From NCBI RefSeq assembly GCF_001183865.1, contig NZ_CP012020.1, positions 2,475,839 through 2,539,838 of the forward strand: 64,000 nt of DNA, written 5' to 3'. Position numbers and translations under genes: made by a program. The notes beneath the pieces are model-generated. The model worked only from the letters and a program-made list of their open reading frames with translations, searched no databases and was not told where the DNA came from. Source of the DNA: Methylophilus sp. TWE2. GTDB lineage: Bacteria > Pseudomonadota > Gammaproteobacteria > Burkholderiales > Methylophilaceae. Of the stretch, positions 8,915 through 17,988 are shown piece by piece; positions within the stretch are counted from its first letter, which is position 1; each line of letters opens with the position of its first letter.

Positions 8915-9811
8915 TTAGACGAGGTAGTGATCCAACAGCAAAGCTGCGAATATCAGGCTCAAGTAAATAATCGAATATTTGAATGTCGTTTTGGCCAATG
9001 CATCCGAATAGCTGCGATATAGGCTCACCACATAATACATAAAAATCATGTTCAGTACGGCTGCCGAAACGAGGTATAGCCAGCCACTCATGCCCAGTCC
9101 ATAAGGCATCAGGGACACCACAACGAGGATAATGGTATACAACAGGATATGCAGCAGGGTAAATCGTTCGCCATGTGTCACTGGCAGCATCGGCATGCCC
9201 ACTCTGGCATATTCTTCACGGCGGTATAAGGCCAGCGCCCAGAAATGGGGGGGCGTCCAGGCAAAAATTATCAGGAACATCACCAGCGATTCAGGCGACA
9301 CCGTATTATTGACAGCAGCCCAACCCAGGATGGGTGGCATGGCACCAGATGCGCCGCCAATCACAATATTCATCGGTGTGGCCGGTTTGAGGAACACGGT
9401 GTAAATCACTGCGTACCCAACAAATGTGCCCAGGGTGAGCCACATGGTCAGTGGATTCACCCAGTAATACAGGATACTTAAACCGATACCACCCAGCACA
9501 CTGGCGAACAGCAAGGTTTCCATCTGTGACAACTGCCCGGTAGGTAATGGACGTGCCCGTGTGCGCGCCATCATGGCATCGATTTTATGCTCGATGAGAC
9601 AGTTAAACGCTGCAGCCGCGCCTGAAGCAAACGCAATACCCACCGTTGCAGCCAGTAATATCGAGACTGGCACCATCCCCGGCGTGGCCATCAACATGCC
9701 GATGATGGCCGTAAAGACAATCAACGCCGTCACACGCGGTTTGCATAAGGCATAAAAGTGTCGCAGGCTCATTTTAGCCGTCGACAATTGCGTCATCCAG
9801 GTTGTCTGCAT
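8915..9811 (-). CDS. ctaB: Protoheme IX farnesyltransferase (heme O synthase)
   Basis: 298 residues, a UbiA-type prenyltransferase with about nine membrane helices. It transfers a farnesyl group to heme B to make heme O, the first step to heme A. The polyprenyl-diphosphate/Mg site is visible at N70...D78 ([20 protein letters not shown]), and the second conserved loop is [25 protein letters not shown]. It is the last gene of the leftward oxidase cluster, 18 bases after ctaA, which performs the next step of heme A synthesis. Confidence 0.97.
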   Translation of the reverse strand: MQTTWMTQLSTAKMSLRHFYALCKPRVTALIVFTAIIGMLMATPGMVPVSILLAATVGIAFASGAAAAFNCLIEHKIDAMMARTRARPLPTGQLSQMETLLFASVLGGIGLSILYYWVNPLTMWLTLGTFVGYAVIYTVFLKPATPMNIVIGGASGAMPPILGWAAVNNTVSPESLVMFLIIFAWTPPHFWALALYRREEYARVGMPMLPVTHGERFTLLHILLYTIILVVVSLMPYGLGMSGWLYLVSAAVLNMIFMYYVVSLYRSYSDALAKTTFKYSIIYLSLIFAALLLDHYLV

Positions 9812-9829
9812 CTTCTTCCCCTTACTTTT

Positions 9830-10804
9830 TTAATATGATGTATTCATCAGTCTGGCATTGATCGCCACCAGACAAACGCCCAACAAAGCTGCCCCTGCAT
9901 TATGTAATACGGCTAATACCAATGGCAGTTGCAATAGCAGATTGCCTATCCCCACAGCGATCTGGCACAACACAATCGCTATCAAAGCCCATCCCAACAT
10001 TTTTGCATTTTCACGTTGCATCAGCATTCTGGCTGCCACACTCATCCAGAGCAGTACCACGAATGCGCCCAGCCTGTGCACCCATTGGATTGCCGTTAGC
10101 GCATCCAGATGTAACTGGCCCCCATCACGGCTTTCGCCCAATGCACGCGTGAGATGGAAGGCGTCGCGAATATACATATCCGGCCACCACATCCCGTGGC
10201 AGGTTGGAAAATCGGTGCAGGCCAGGGCTGCATAATTACTGCTCGTCCATCCGCCCAGCAACACTTGCACTATCCATACCAGCAAGGCCAAACGTAACCA
10301 ATATTGTGCGCCCTTAGGCAACGCAATATCCGGCTTGCTGACGTGGCGGAAAGCGATCCAGCTGAGCATGGCCAGTGTGGTCATTCCTCCCAGCAAGTGC
10401 AGGGTGACAATGACAGGCTTCAACAATAAAGTGACCGTCCACATCCCCAGCAACGCCTGCAACACAATCAATACCACCAAGGCGGCCGAAAGCTGCCAGG
10501 ACGTCCTGATCACCTGCCGTTGACGGTAAGCCTGCACCGCCAATGCCACTACCAACAACCCCAAGCTCCCTGCCAGATAGCGGTGCGCCATTTCCTTCCA
10601 GGCTTTGGCGTGTTCAACGGGTTTATCCGGATAAGCCTGCTGCGCCGACTGGATGGCTGCCTCACTCTGCGGCACTGTCAGCGTACCATAACAGCCAGGC
10701 CAGTCAGGACAACCAAGACCGGCGTCTGACAGCCGTACATACGAACCCAACACAACCACACAAAATGCCACCACTGCGGCCACTGCACTTAACGTTCTAA
10801 ACAT
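9830..10804 (-). CDS. ctaA: Heme A synthase (COX15/CtaA)
   Basis: 324 residues with eight membrane helices in two related four-helix bundles. It oxidises the methyl group of heme O to the formyl group of heme A. The heme-ligand and conserved histidines appear in MAHRYLAGSLG, TLHLLGGMTT, WVHRLGAFVVL and LHNAGAALLG. The CTDFPTCHG loop carries the paired Cys seen in many family members, and the opening loop GLGCPDWPGCYG also carries two Cys. It sits between the Sco-like gene and ctaB in a tight operon (gaps of 3 and 18 bases). Confidence 0.96.
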   Translation of the reverse strand: MFRTLSAVAAVVAFCVVVLGSYVRLSDAGLGCPDWPGCYGTLTVPQSEAAIQSAQQAYPDKPVEHAKAWKEMAHRYLAGSLGLLVVALAVQAYRQRQVIRTSWQLSAALVVLIVLQALLGMWTVTLLLKPVIVTLHLLGGMTTLAMLSWIAFRHVSKPDIALPKGAQYWLRLALLVWIVQVLLGGWTSSNYAALACTDFPTCHGMWWPDMYIRDAFHLTRALGESRDGGQLHLDALTAIQWVHRLGAFVVLLWMSVAARMLMQRENAKMLGWALIAIVLCQIAVGIGNLLLQLPLVLAVLHNAGAALLGVCLVAINARLMNTSY

Positions 10805-10807
10805 GCG

Positions 10808-11431
10808 CTAGCCTGCCCAAGAAGCCTTTAATAATTTCACCAAGTCCTTGCGTATCCATTTGGCTTCCATGCCAGGTCCATACTGCATCATGATGTTGCC
10901 CAGTGGATCAATGAAATACACACGATGGGCATCCAGCGTATTTTGTCCCCCACCGCTCAACATCCTCCCTAATTCTGCGACCTGCTCTGACTGCCCATTA
11001 ATGATCAGCAAATCAGGATAGCGAGCCCGGATCGGTGATGTGTCAGCTTGCTGGGTAATCAGCACCCGCTGCACACGTACCATATCTTTGTACATGGAGA
11101 CGTAAATCTGCCGGAGATCATATAGACGCTGCATACAGCCAGCATCACACTCGCGTGCAATCAGGACCATATTCCACTTATCCTGCCAGAACATCGGCAA
11201 CGCTTGCTGATTGTCGTTTACCCAGTTCCTGGCATGTGCGATGGAAACCGGAGGTTGAATCAGCTGACCGTAACTCTTGCCGCTTGGCCGCCATTCAAAC
11301 TTGATCATAGCCACGACTACCAGCAGCGGCACAGTAAAAAAGATCGCCAGCAACAGAAATATCATGCGACCTTTGCGCTGCTGAACCGGATCAAGGATTT
11401 GGTGCGTCTGTGCTTCGTCGTTAGTCATCAT
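10808..11431 (-). CDS. Sco-like membrane-anchored thioredoxin-fold protein of the oxidase cluster
   Basis: About 207 residues. The start is the ATG at 11431 (or 11428), which overlaps the SURF1 stop as TGATG. It has one N-terminal membrane anchor (IFLLLAIFFTVPLLVVVAMIKF) and a periplasmic domain. A CxxxC motif (ECDAGC) and a downstream His in DAHRVYFIDPLGNIM match the three copper ligands of Sco proteins in position and context, although overall similarity to Sco is low. It probably helps deliver copper to the oxidase or reduce its CuA cysteines. A canonical SCO protein is encoded separately at 45620-46210, so the two may be specialised. Confidence 0.75.
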   Translation of the reverse strand: MMTNDEAQTHQILDPVQQRKGRMIFLLLAIFFTVPLLVVVAMIKFEWRPSGKSYGQLIQPPVSIAHARNWVNDNQQALPMFWQDKWNMVLIARECDAGCMQRLYDLRQIYVSMYKDMVRVQRVLITQQADTSPIRARYPDLLIINGQSEQVAELGRMLSGGGQNTLDAHRVYFIDPLGNIMMQYGPGMEAKWIRKDLVKLLKASWAG

Positions 11432-12156
11432 CAAGCCCGCTTTTCTATCATTTGATACACGCCGATCAGCAAACTTGCCACAGCAAAACCAAACCACTGG
11501 TAAGCGTAACCAAGGTGCTTCTCAACCTGACCGCTAGGGACATCCCAATGCCGCAGGTAGCCCTCAGGCATCGTGGGATCCAACTTGAGAATCACATCGG
11601 GGAAATGGTATGGCACATGTTCGCGCAGATAAGCAAAGTCGATCACAGGCTGGACCGTCTGCCATGTCTTGCCGGGCTTATCGAGGCGGAAGCCTTTCTT
11701 AGTTTGCTGCCAGAAGAGCCCCTTAACGACTTGTTCGCTTTGGGTTGTGGTAATCGTGGGGACTTTCTGGTGATCGGCATACCCTGCGATCCAGCCACGG
11801 TCTACCCACACGACATGCTGTTTATCATTGAGCAATAAAGGCGTGATGACATGAAAACCTGCCTGTCCTTGTTCCACCTGGTTATCCAGAAAAAAACTGA
11901 ATTGAGACAGATAGTGTCCCCTGAACTCGACTGTCTGCAAATGCAAGGCATCCAGTTTAGCAACATCTCTCAGATCTTGTGCCTGTACTGCAATCGCCCC
12001 CGCATGACGGGTCAAAGCGTGTGTGATCTCCTGCTTCTGTTCGGCTTTATGCCATTGCCACAAGCCTAGTCTCACACAACTCCAAATAGCCAATACCATC
12101 ACACACACCACCATCCAGCGCACACGAACAACATAATTTCCCAAGGGTATTTGCAT
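11431..12156 (-). CDS. SURF1-family cytochrome oxidase assembly protein
   Basis: 241 residues from the ATG at 12156, preferred because AGGAAA lies just upstream; the frame extends without support to 12201. It has an N-terminal membrane helix (RVRWMVVCVMVLAIWSCVRLGLWQW), a periplasmic domain, and a C-terminal helix (HLGYAYQWFGFAVASLLIGVYQMI). The family hallmarks are RLGLWQWHKAEQK, GHYL...FLDNQ and VWVDRGWI. SURF1 (Shy1) helps insert heme A into subunit I of aa3 oxidase. It lies between the subunit III gene and the Sco-like gene. Confidence 0.9.
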   Translation of the reverse strand: MQIPLGNYVVRVRWMVVCVMVLAIWSCVRLGLWQWHKAEQKQEITHALTRHAGAIAVQAQDLRDVAKLDALHLQTVEFRGHYLSQFSFFLDNQVEQGQAGFHVITPLLLNDKQHVVWVDRGWIAGYADHQKVPTITTTQSEQVVKGLFWQQTKKGFRLDKPGKTWQTVQPVIDFAYLREHVPYHFPDVILKLDPTMPEGYLRHWDVPSGQVEKHLGYAYQWFGFAVASLLIGVYQMIEKRA

Positions 12157-12204
12157 TTTCCTGCTTACAGCCCATAATGTCATCCAATTACAGGAGATCA
12201 CACC

Positions 12205-12405
12205 ATGTTCATTAAAATTGCCACCATTTTGATACTGATTGTCATCATCGGCAGCTTGTTCTCCGCCCTGCTATTTCTGCTAAAAGATAAACGTGGTTCA
12301 GATCGCACCGTCAAGGCACTGACCATGCGTATCGGTTTATCCATTTGCCTGTTTATCGCATTGATCATCGCAGCCCATTTTGGCTACGTAGGTCATACGC
12401 TCTAA
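12205..12405 (+). CDS. DUF2909-family twin-transmembrane small protein
   Basis: 66 residues with two membrane helices (IATILILIVIIGSLFSALLFLL and RIGLSICLFIALIIAAHFGYV) joined by a short charged loop KDKRGSDRTVKALTMR. A conserved small protein of this type is often found next to oxidase subunit III in beta- and gamma-proteobacteria. Its function is unknown. It is the only rightward gene inside the leftward oxidase cluster: divergent from SURF1 and convergent with ctaE, with a bidirectional terminator beyond it. AGGAGA lies upstream of its ATG. Confidence 0.82.
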   Translation: MFIKIATILILIVIIGSLFSALLFLLKDKRGSDRTVKALTMRIGLSICLFIALIIAAHFGYVGHTL

Positions 12406-12432
12406 CTGTCAGATTTATTAAAGGACACTTCT

Positions 12433-12463
12433 AAAAAAGGGCGCTGGTTGCGCCCTTTTTTAA
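12433..12463. terminator. Bidirectional terminator between the DUF2909 gene and ctaE
   Basis: AAAAAAGGGCGC / GCGCCCTTTTTT forms a stem with a short loop and ends right before the ctaE stop codon. The A-run and T-run let it work on both strands. This implies that transcription from ctaE may partly stop here, and that SURF1, the Sco-like gene, ctaA and ctaB may have their own promoter. Confidence 0.85.
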
Positions 12464-13396
12464 TTAGAGCATGTAGACAAAAATATACAGGCCTAACCAA
12501 ACTACATCGACAAAGTGCCAGTACCAGGCCACCCCTTCAAAGCCAAAATGATGCTCGGGTGTAAAGTGACCCTTGATACTACGCAACCAAATCACAATCA
12601 GCATTAAAGTCCCAATGGTGACGTGAAAGCCGTGGAACCCTGTCAGCATGAAGAATGTGGCACCATACGCACCAGACTTCAGCGTCAAGCCCATTTCTGT
12701 ATAGGCATGATGGTACTCAGCGGCTTGGCAGCACAGAAAAGTGATCCCCAGTGCAATTGTCAGGAAAAGTCCAACAACCAACTGTTTGCGATTGTTTTTG
12801 ATTAGCCCCCAGTGCGCCCAGGTAATCGTCGCACCCGAACTCAGTAACAACAAAGTGTTGATCAGTGGCAAACCACTCCAACTCATTGGATGAAAGGAAG
12901 GGTTGGGCTTATAGGACTCACCAAGCACCGTTCCACCAGGGCCTTGTGATGGCCAAGTACTCAGGAAATCTTTATAAGGTGTAATATCCGGCGCATAAGA
13001 AGCCAGATCGGGCACTGACAACACCCGCATGTAGAACAGCGCACCAAAGAAAGCGGCAAAGAAGGCCACTTCTGAACAGATGAATACAATCATGCCGATG
13101 CGGAAAGACTTGTCTTCCCATTTTTTGTACTGGCCAGTGACGCTTTCAGTGACCACAGCGCTCAACCACTTGAACATCATGACCAATATAATCGCCAGAC
13201 CAATATACATCATGTATTTGCCTGGTGTGGCCAGGTAAGACAGCGCCGGGTTCTTGATAGAACCATCCATGCGTGTATCAGCCCCCGTGACATTGAAAAC
13301 AAAACCACTGGCCATAGACAGCAGACCGACGGAAATCAGCGCCGGGTAAATGCTGCCATGTGGGACAAAATAGTGATTTCCTGAATGACTAGCCAT
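12464..13396 (-). CDS. ctaE: Cytochrome c oxidase subunit III
   Basis: 310 residues with seven membrane helices. Family stretches include FICSEVAFFAAFFGALFYMR, PLINTLLLLSSGATITWAHW, TGFHGFHVTIGTLMLIVIW and FEGVAWYWHFVDVVWLGLYIFVY at the C-terminus. Subunit III carries no metal but stabilises proton uptake in aa3 oxidase. The N-terminal extension up to residue 20 (HYFVPHGSIYPALI) is typical of beta-proteobacterial forms. It is the last structural-subunit gene, 39 bases after ctaG. Confidence 0.97.
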   Translation of the reverse strand: MASHSGNHYFVPHGSIYPALISVGLLSMASGFVFNVTGADTRMDGSIKNPALSYLATPGKYMMYIGLAIILVMMFKWLSAVVTESVTGQYKKWEDKSFRIGMIVFICSEVAFFAAFFGALFYMRVLSVPDLASYAPDITPYKDFLSTWPSQGPGGTVLGESYKPNPSFHPMSWSGLPLINTLLLLSSGATITWAHWGLIKNNRKQLVVGLFLTIALGITFLCCQAAEYHHAYTEMGLTLKSGAYGATFFMLTGFHGFHVTIGTLMLIVIWLRSIKGHFTPEHHFGFEGVAWYWHFVDVVWLGLYIFVYML

Positions 13397-13435
13397 GCAT
13401 TAACTCCCTATCCTTTAATTGTGTTGCTCATTTAT

Positions 13436-13975
13436 TTATTGCTGACTTGCCGGAAAAAACGAATACGACAATGTCATTTCTTGTACATCCTCAGGCAATT
13501 CGGCACTGACAAAGAATCGCAGTGGCAATGCCTTCACTTCCCCAGGTTTGAGTGATTGCCTGACAAAGCAGAAACACTCAATCTTTTTCAAATGCGCTGA
13601 CGCCTTGCCAGGTGTCACACTTGGAATCGCCTGTCCTGCCAATTCCACATTCGTAATATTCTTGGCCTCAAACATTACTGTCGTGACCTGACCCGGATGC
13701 ACCACCACACTGCTTTGTTTGGGGTAAAAATTCCACCCCAGACCAGGCATCACTGAAGACACAAACTGCACCGTGACTTCACGTTTCAAATCCACCACCG
13801 CTTTCGCAGCACTCTCGGCACTGTTTTTTGTTTTGCCATTCAGCCCGGTCACCGAACAAATCACGTCATACAATGGCACCAGAGCAAAGGCAAATAACAA
13901 CGCGCCGACGATGATCCACACCAACTTCAACGCCAATTTTTTATTGGCGGCTACCTGATCCTGTTTTAATGCCAT
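13436..13975 (-). CDS. ctaG: Cytochrome c oxidase assembly protein Cox11
   Basis: 179 residues with one N-terminal membrane helix (LALKLVWIIVGALLFAFALVPLYDVIC) and a periplasmic immunoglobulin-like domain. The copper-binding CFCF motif is present (IECFCFVRQSLKPGE). Cox11 inserts CuB into subunit I. The gene lies between ctaD and ctaE together with the tiny ORF at 13995-14093, the usual beta-proteobacterial order. Confidence 0.96.
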   Translation of the reverse strand: MALKQDQVAANKKLALKLVWIIVGALLFAFALVPLYDVICSVTGLNGKTKNSAESAAKAVVDLKREVTVQFVSSVMPGLGWNFYPKQSSVVVHPGQVTTVMFEAKNITNVELAGQAIPSVTPGKASAHLKKIECFCFVRQSLKPGEVKALPLRFFVSAELPEDVQEMTLSYSFFPASQQ

Positions 13976-13994
13976 AACGCTGTTAGAAACCGGT

Positions 13995-14093
13995 TTACTT
14001 CCAAATGGTAAACATGGAAATCAGGTACCAGAGTATTGCCACCACGGCTAACAGCCATGCAATTTTCCTGTTGTTGGACTGCTTATTACTCAA
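13995..14093 (-). CDS. Tiny membrane protein in the oxidase operon, TTG start (cytochrome oxidase small assembly protein)
   Basis: 32 residues read leftward from a TTG at 14093, preceded by a GAGGTGGAAG ribosome-binding site. The product starts SNKQSNNRK, followed by one hydrophobic helix (IAWLLAVVAILWYLISMFTIW) and a final Lys. Small single-helix proteins of this size and position (between subunit I and Cox11) are known in beta-proteobacteria as cytochrome oxidase small assembly proteins. It is easily missed because it is short and has no ATG. The assignment rests on position and topology, not sequence identity. Confidence 0.65.
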   Translation of the reverse strand: MSNKQSNNRKIAWLLAVVAILWYLISMFTIWK

Positions 14094-14157
14094 AATACTT
14101 CCACCTCAAAACAAAGCCAATCAACCACAGAGACTGGATTGACTGGCTTTTTAGCAT

Positions 14158-15750
14158 TTACTTAACCACCGGCTGTTCGGTAAAACTGTGGTAAGGCGGT
14201 GGCGAAGGCAATGTCCACTCCAACCCTTCAGCACCTTCCCAAACTCTGTCTGTGGCCTTTTTGCCACCTTTCACACAGCTGATAATAATGTACACAAACA
14301 GCAACTGAGACAGGCCAAGTACGAATGCACCTATTGTAGAAATCATATTGAATTCTGCGAATTGCAATGCATAGTCCGGAATCCGGCGAGGCATCCCAGC
14401 CAACCCGACGAAGAACTGTGGGATGAAAGTCACATTGAATGAAATGGCTGTTAACCAGAAGTGCAATTTACCCAGCTTCTCGTTGTACATATGGCCCGTC
14501 ATTTTTGGCAGCCAGTAATAGACGCCCGCCATAATACCCATGATGCCACCAGCAAACAGGGTGTAGTGAAAGTGTGCTACCACGAAGTAGCTATTGTGGT
14601 ACTGCGCATCCGCAGCCACATCAGCCAGCACCAGACCCGTCAGGCCACCAACACCAAACAGAATAATCCAGCCAACGGTAAACAGCATGGGTGTTTCAAA
14701 GCTCATGGAGCCTTTCCACATCGTGCGTATCCAGCAGTAAAACAACACGGCCAATGGCAGTGAAATCGCCATGGTGCTATACATAAAGTAGAGCAAAGCA
14801 GGCACTGGCATACCGGCAGTAAAGAAGTGGTGCGCCCATACTACGACAGCCAGCGCGCCAATCGCCCACAAGGAATACACTTGTGCCTTGTAGCCATACA
14901 TGGGTTTGCGGCTGAATGTTTGCAGAATTTGTGGGATAAAGCCCCAGACCGGCAGCAGCAAGATATACACTTCCGGGTGACCGAAGAACCAGAACAGATG
15001 CTGGAACATGATAGGGTCACCACCACCGGCAGCGTCAAAGAAGTGTGTACCAAAGTGACGGTCTGTCAGCAACATGGTCACTGCTCCTGCCAGTACAGGA
15101 ATTGTTGCAATCAGCAGGAAAGCCGTAATCAGCCAACCCCAGGCAAACATAGGCATTTTCATTAAAGTCATGCCAGGCGCGCGCATGTTGTAAATGGTCA
15201 CAATGATGTTAATCGAACCCAGTACAGATGAAATACCGAGCAAGTGCACCGCAAAAATAGCGAAGTCGACGCCAATGCCGCCTTGCACCGACAGTGGCGG
15301 ATAGAACGTCCAGCCTGTCGCCAGCGCACCATCACCCACGCCAAACAAAGCCAGGGTAAATGGCAGTGTCAGCAGGATGGCTGAAGGTGGCAAAATCCAG
15401 AAACCCCAGTTATTCAATCGTGGCAAGGCCATGTCCGGCGCGCCGATCTGCAATGGCAGCATCCAGTTGGCAAACCCGGTCGCTGCTGGCATCAGTGCTG
15501 CAAAGATCATGATCAATGCATGCACACCAATTAGCTGGTTGAAAAATTCCGGATTCATTAACTGTAAGCCCGGTTTGAATAATTCGGCACGAATGCCAAG
15601 AATCATGGAGCCACCTACCAGAAACATGATAAGTGAGAATGTCAGATACATGGTCCCGATATCTTTATGGTTGGTGGTGGTTAACCAACGCATAATCCCG
15701 GTTGGGTGATCGTGATGCTCATCATGATGTGCTACGGTTGTAGTACTCAT
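14158..15750 (-). CDS. ctaD: Cytochrome c oxidase subunit I (aa3 type)
   Basis: 530 residues with twelve membrane helices. The CuB/heme a3 site is clear: WFFGHPEVYILLLPVWG contains the His and Tyr that cross-link, HHFFTAG holds the CuB His pair, and the region GLVLADVAADAQYHNSYFVVAHFHYTLF carries the heme a3 and a ligands. TTNHKDIGTMYL near the N-terminus is standard. The E in GHPEVY and the YS motif mark a type A1 heme-copper oxidase, the terminal proton-pumping O2 reductase. The N-terminus is His/Asp rich (HHDEHHDHP). Confidence 0.98.
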   Translation of the reverse strand: MSTTTVAHHDEHHDHPTGIMRWLTTTNHKDIGTMYLTFSLIMFLVGGSMILGIRAELFKPGLQLMNPEFFNQLIGVHALIMIFAALMPAATGFANWMLPLQIGAPDMALPRLNNWGFWILPPSAILLTLPFTLALFGVGDGALATGWTFYPPLSVQGGIGVDFAIFAVHLLGISSVLGSINIIVTIYNMRAPGMTLMKMPMFAWGWLITAFLLIATIPVLAGAVTMLLTDRHFGTHFFDAAGGGDPIMFQHLFWFFGHPEVYILLLPVWGFIPQILQTFSRKPMYGYKAQVYSLWAIGALAVVVWAHHFFTAGMPVPALLYFMYSTMAISLPLAVLFYCWIRTMWKGSMSFETPMLFTVGWIILFGVGGLTGLVLADVAADAQYHNSYFVVAHFHYTLFAGGIMGIMAGVYYWLPKMTGHMYNEKLGKLHFWLTAISFNVTFIPQFFVGLAGMPRRIPDYALQFAEFNMISTIGAFVLGLSQLLFVYIIISCVKGGKKATDRVWEGAEGLEWTLPSPPPYHSFTEQPVVK

Positions 15751-15777
15751 AGTGCTCTCCTAAAATCGCTCAAATAT

Positions 15778-16944
15778 TTATTCGCGTGCAGCTTTGACTT
15801 GTGCGGGCTGCACCACTGCATCCACTGCGGCGGTATTACCAAGCGCATTACGCTCGTAGGTAATCACTGCGGCAATTTCCGTATCATTTAGTGTCGCTTT
15901 CCAGGCCGGCATCACGCCTTTACCATTCAGCACACGATCCATGTGACTGTCTTTCTGGTATTTACCATCTGCGCCAAAAATCGGGCCAGTAGCAACCTTG
16001 CTACCTGTCAAGGCTGGGAATGCCGGAGGCAATCCTGCACCGCTCACCTGGTGGCAAACAGCACAGTTTTTCTCGTAAACGGTTTTACCCTGGGCGATCA
16101 ATTCATCCTTAGTCATTTCTTTGACATCGCTGGCCGCTTTTTGCTCATCCTGTTTTTTATTCGCCCACTGTGCAAACTCTTCTTTGGAAACCGCATTCAC
16201 AACCACAGGCATATATCCGTGACCCTTGCCACAAAGCTCTTTACACTGGCCTCGATAAACGCCAGGCTTCTCAACTTGCACCCAGGTTTCGCGGATAAAA
16301 CCAGGCACCGCCACACGGGAAGAGCCAAACTGAGGCACCCACCAGTTATGCAACACATCCGAAGCAGTCATTAAAATACGCACCTTCTCGCCCACAGGTA
16401 GCACCAGTGGATTGTCGACTTCAAGTAGGTAATGCTCGCCCTTGTCTTCGGCGTTATGCATCTGTCCATCTGTCGTTGCCAGATTGCTGACGAATTTAAT
16501 GCCCTTTGCATCGCCATCCAGATATTCATATTGCCAGCGCCATTGTGAGCCGGTGATCTTGATGACCATGGTCGACTGGTCACGCGTATCTTCCATCATC
16601 ACCACGCTGTGGTAAGCAGGAATCCCCATGATGACAAAGTCGATCAGCAACAGAATGGCAAATGGGATCAGCGTCCAGAAAATTTCAATCGCGGTTGAGG
16701 GTGCTTTATCGGCCACAGGTTTGTAGCCTTTGCTGTGACGGTGAGTCACAATCGAGTAAATCATGATTGCCAATACCACCACAAAAATCACGGCTGTAAT
16801 CAGCATAAATTTGTTATGTACGTGGAGGGTATCCAAAGCCATGGGTGTCACAGGCTCTGGAAAATTCCAGGTGAAGTCAGCACGTGCACTTAAAGACAAG
16901 AACAATGCGAACGCACCAACCCCGAGTTTCTTCATCCCTTGCAT
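15778..16944 (-). CDS. ctaC: Cytochrome c oxidase subunit II with C-terminal cytochrome c domain
   Basis: 388 residues from the ATG at 16944, with GGAG 7 bases upstream. It has a signal peptide, two membrane helices, a cupredoxin domain with the CuA motif GQCKELCGKGHGYMPVVV, and then a fused class I cytochrome c domain. The heme site is NCAVCHQ near residue 295, and the distal Met is in KGVMPAW near residue 350. The fused caa3-type layout allows direct electron delivery to CuA. It is followed by ctaD after 27 bases. Confidence 0.97.
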   Translation of the reverse strand: MQGMKKLGVGAFALFLSLSARADFTWNFPEPVTPMALDTLHVHNKFMLITAVIFVVVLAIMIYSIVTHRHSKGYKPVADKAPSTAIEIFWTLIPFAILLLIDFVIMGIPAYHSVVMMEDTRDQSTMVIKITGSQWRWQYEYLDGDAKGIKFVSNLATTDGQMHNAEDKGEHYLLEVDNPLVLPVGEKVRILMTASDVLHNWWVPQFGSSRVAVPGFIRETWVQVEKPGVYRGQCKELCGKGHGYMPVVVNAVSKEEFAQWANKKQDEQKAASDVKEMTKDELIAQGKTVYEKNCAVCHQVSGAGLPPAFPALTGSKVATGPIFGADGKYQKDSHMDRVLNGKGVMPAWKATLNDTEIAAVITYERNALGNTAAVDAVVQPAQVKAARE

Positions 16945-16964
16945 CTAATCACTCCAAAATCCAG

Positions 16965-17426
16965 TTATTTAGTTTTTAAAAGCATTCGCTTGAGATGAGA
17001 TGCCACTTGCTCACGCTGCACGTTGTCCATGGTATCTCGACCAAACTCAACTTCTTCATTATGGGACCCAATCCACAGTGACGTTTTACCGTCCTCACCT
17101 TCCCTGAGCGTTACCCGGGTCCAATAGCATTGAAAGCGAGCAAGCTTTATTTTCCCCAACACACTTTGCTCGATTTCAATATGGTTCTCGACGAAAGTGA
17201 TTTTTTCGTAATCACCCCGGTGACGCAGTACAACCACAAACGCCAGAACCACCAACACCAACTCCAAGCCAGCAAATGGCAACACCATCCAGGCACCGAT
17301 GTGAAAAAACCCCATCGCTATCAGCCCTGAAAGGACCACCAGACTGAGCAATAGCTTGAGCACACTTTCTGTGGAAGCCGATGCATTCGGTTTGGTGATA
17401 CATTGTGTTTCGCAAATAGATAACAT
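16965..17426 (-). CDS. DUF2244-family membrane protein heading the oxidase cluster
   Basis: About 153 residues from the ATG at 17426; a TTG at 17435 is an alternative. It has two close membrane helices (LLLSLVVLSGLIAMGFFHIGAWMVLPFAGLELVLVVLAFVVVL) and then a cytoplasmic beta-rich domain (ITFVENHIEIEQ..., RVTLREGEDGKTSLWIGSHNEEVEFGRDT). The family has no known function. Its stop lies only 20 bases ahead of ctaC on the same strand, so it is probably the first gene of the oxidase operon. That fits an accessory or assembly role, which is an inference from context. Confidence 0.8.
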   Translation of the reverse strand: MLSICETQCITKPNASASTESVLKLLLSLVVLSGLIAMGFFHIGAWMVLPFAGLELVLVVLAFVVVLRHRGDYEKITFVENHIEIEQSVLGKIKLARFQCYWTRVTLREGEDGKTSLWIGSHNEEVEFGRDTMDNVQREQVASHLKRMLLKTK

Positions 17427-17435
17427 GTTTGCCAA

Positions 17436-17988
17436 CCCAGAATTTAGCTTGTAGCAACTAAATTACGTTTAGTTACAAATTTGTTACACGTTGTAAATTA
17501 GCACAAGACGCCCGGAGTGACAAGACAAAAAAATGAGGTTAAACCTGTCATGAATGTAAATTTATGGTTGACAGAAGTTAACAAAAACGCGCCAACTGCT
17601 TAACTTTTTTAATTGCAAATACACCCGCCAATGCCTGAAAAACTAAGCGTTAGCAGTCAATTGCCTAGTGGCAAAAAGAGGAATAAGCCATCCAAAAATG
17701 AACAGAAACGACCGCATTGAGTAAATTTAATGTTTCATGTTGTCACATTTTTGTGGTTGCCTAACGAACGTTTCATGATTAAGCTAACCGAATAGAAAAT
17801 CCAGAATGTCCCGTGGCGAAAATGCGAACACCCTTCCGCTTCGGTGCAAAAGCAGCAGTTTTTTTGTGTTGATTGATTAGAAATGCAGCAGTGTGACCGC
17901 CGTTCACAAAAGCGTATTTTTAGTGTCAAAGCGGCCCCACTGCAAACAGCAACGAATGATAGCCATCATTTTTACGGGGGCCAAACAC
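17436..17988. promoter_or_regulatory. Divergent intergenic region upstream of the oxidase cluster
   Basis: About 550 bases without a supported gene. Near the oxidase-side end is a cluster of inverted repeats: AACTAAATTACGTTTAGTT (17456-17474) and ACAAATTTGT (17475-17484), followed by a related TTGTAAATT. This cluster is a plausible operator/promoter region for the DUF2244-ctaC operon. The middle part is AT-rich with no clear structure. The short open frame at 17735-17929 has no credible protein features. Confidence 0.4.

Noticed and set aside
17735..17929. 64-codon leftward open frame in the intergenic region by the oxidase cluster
   Set aside because: No ribosome site, no domain, Cys-rich random composition.
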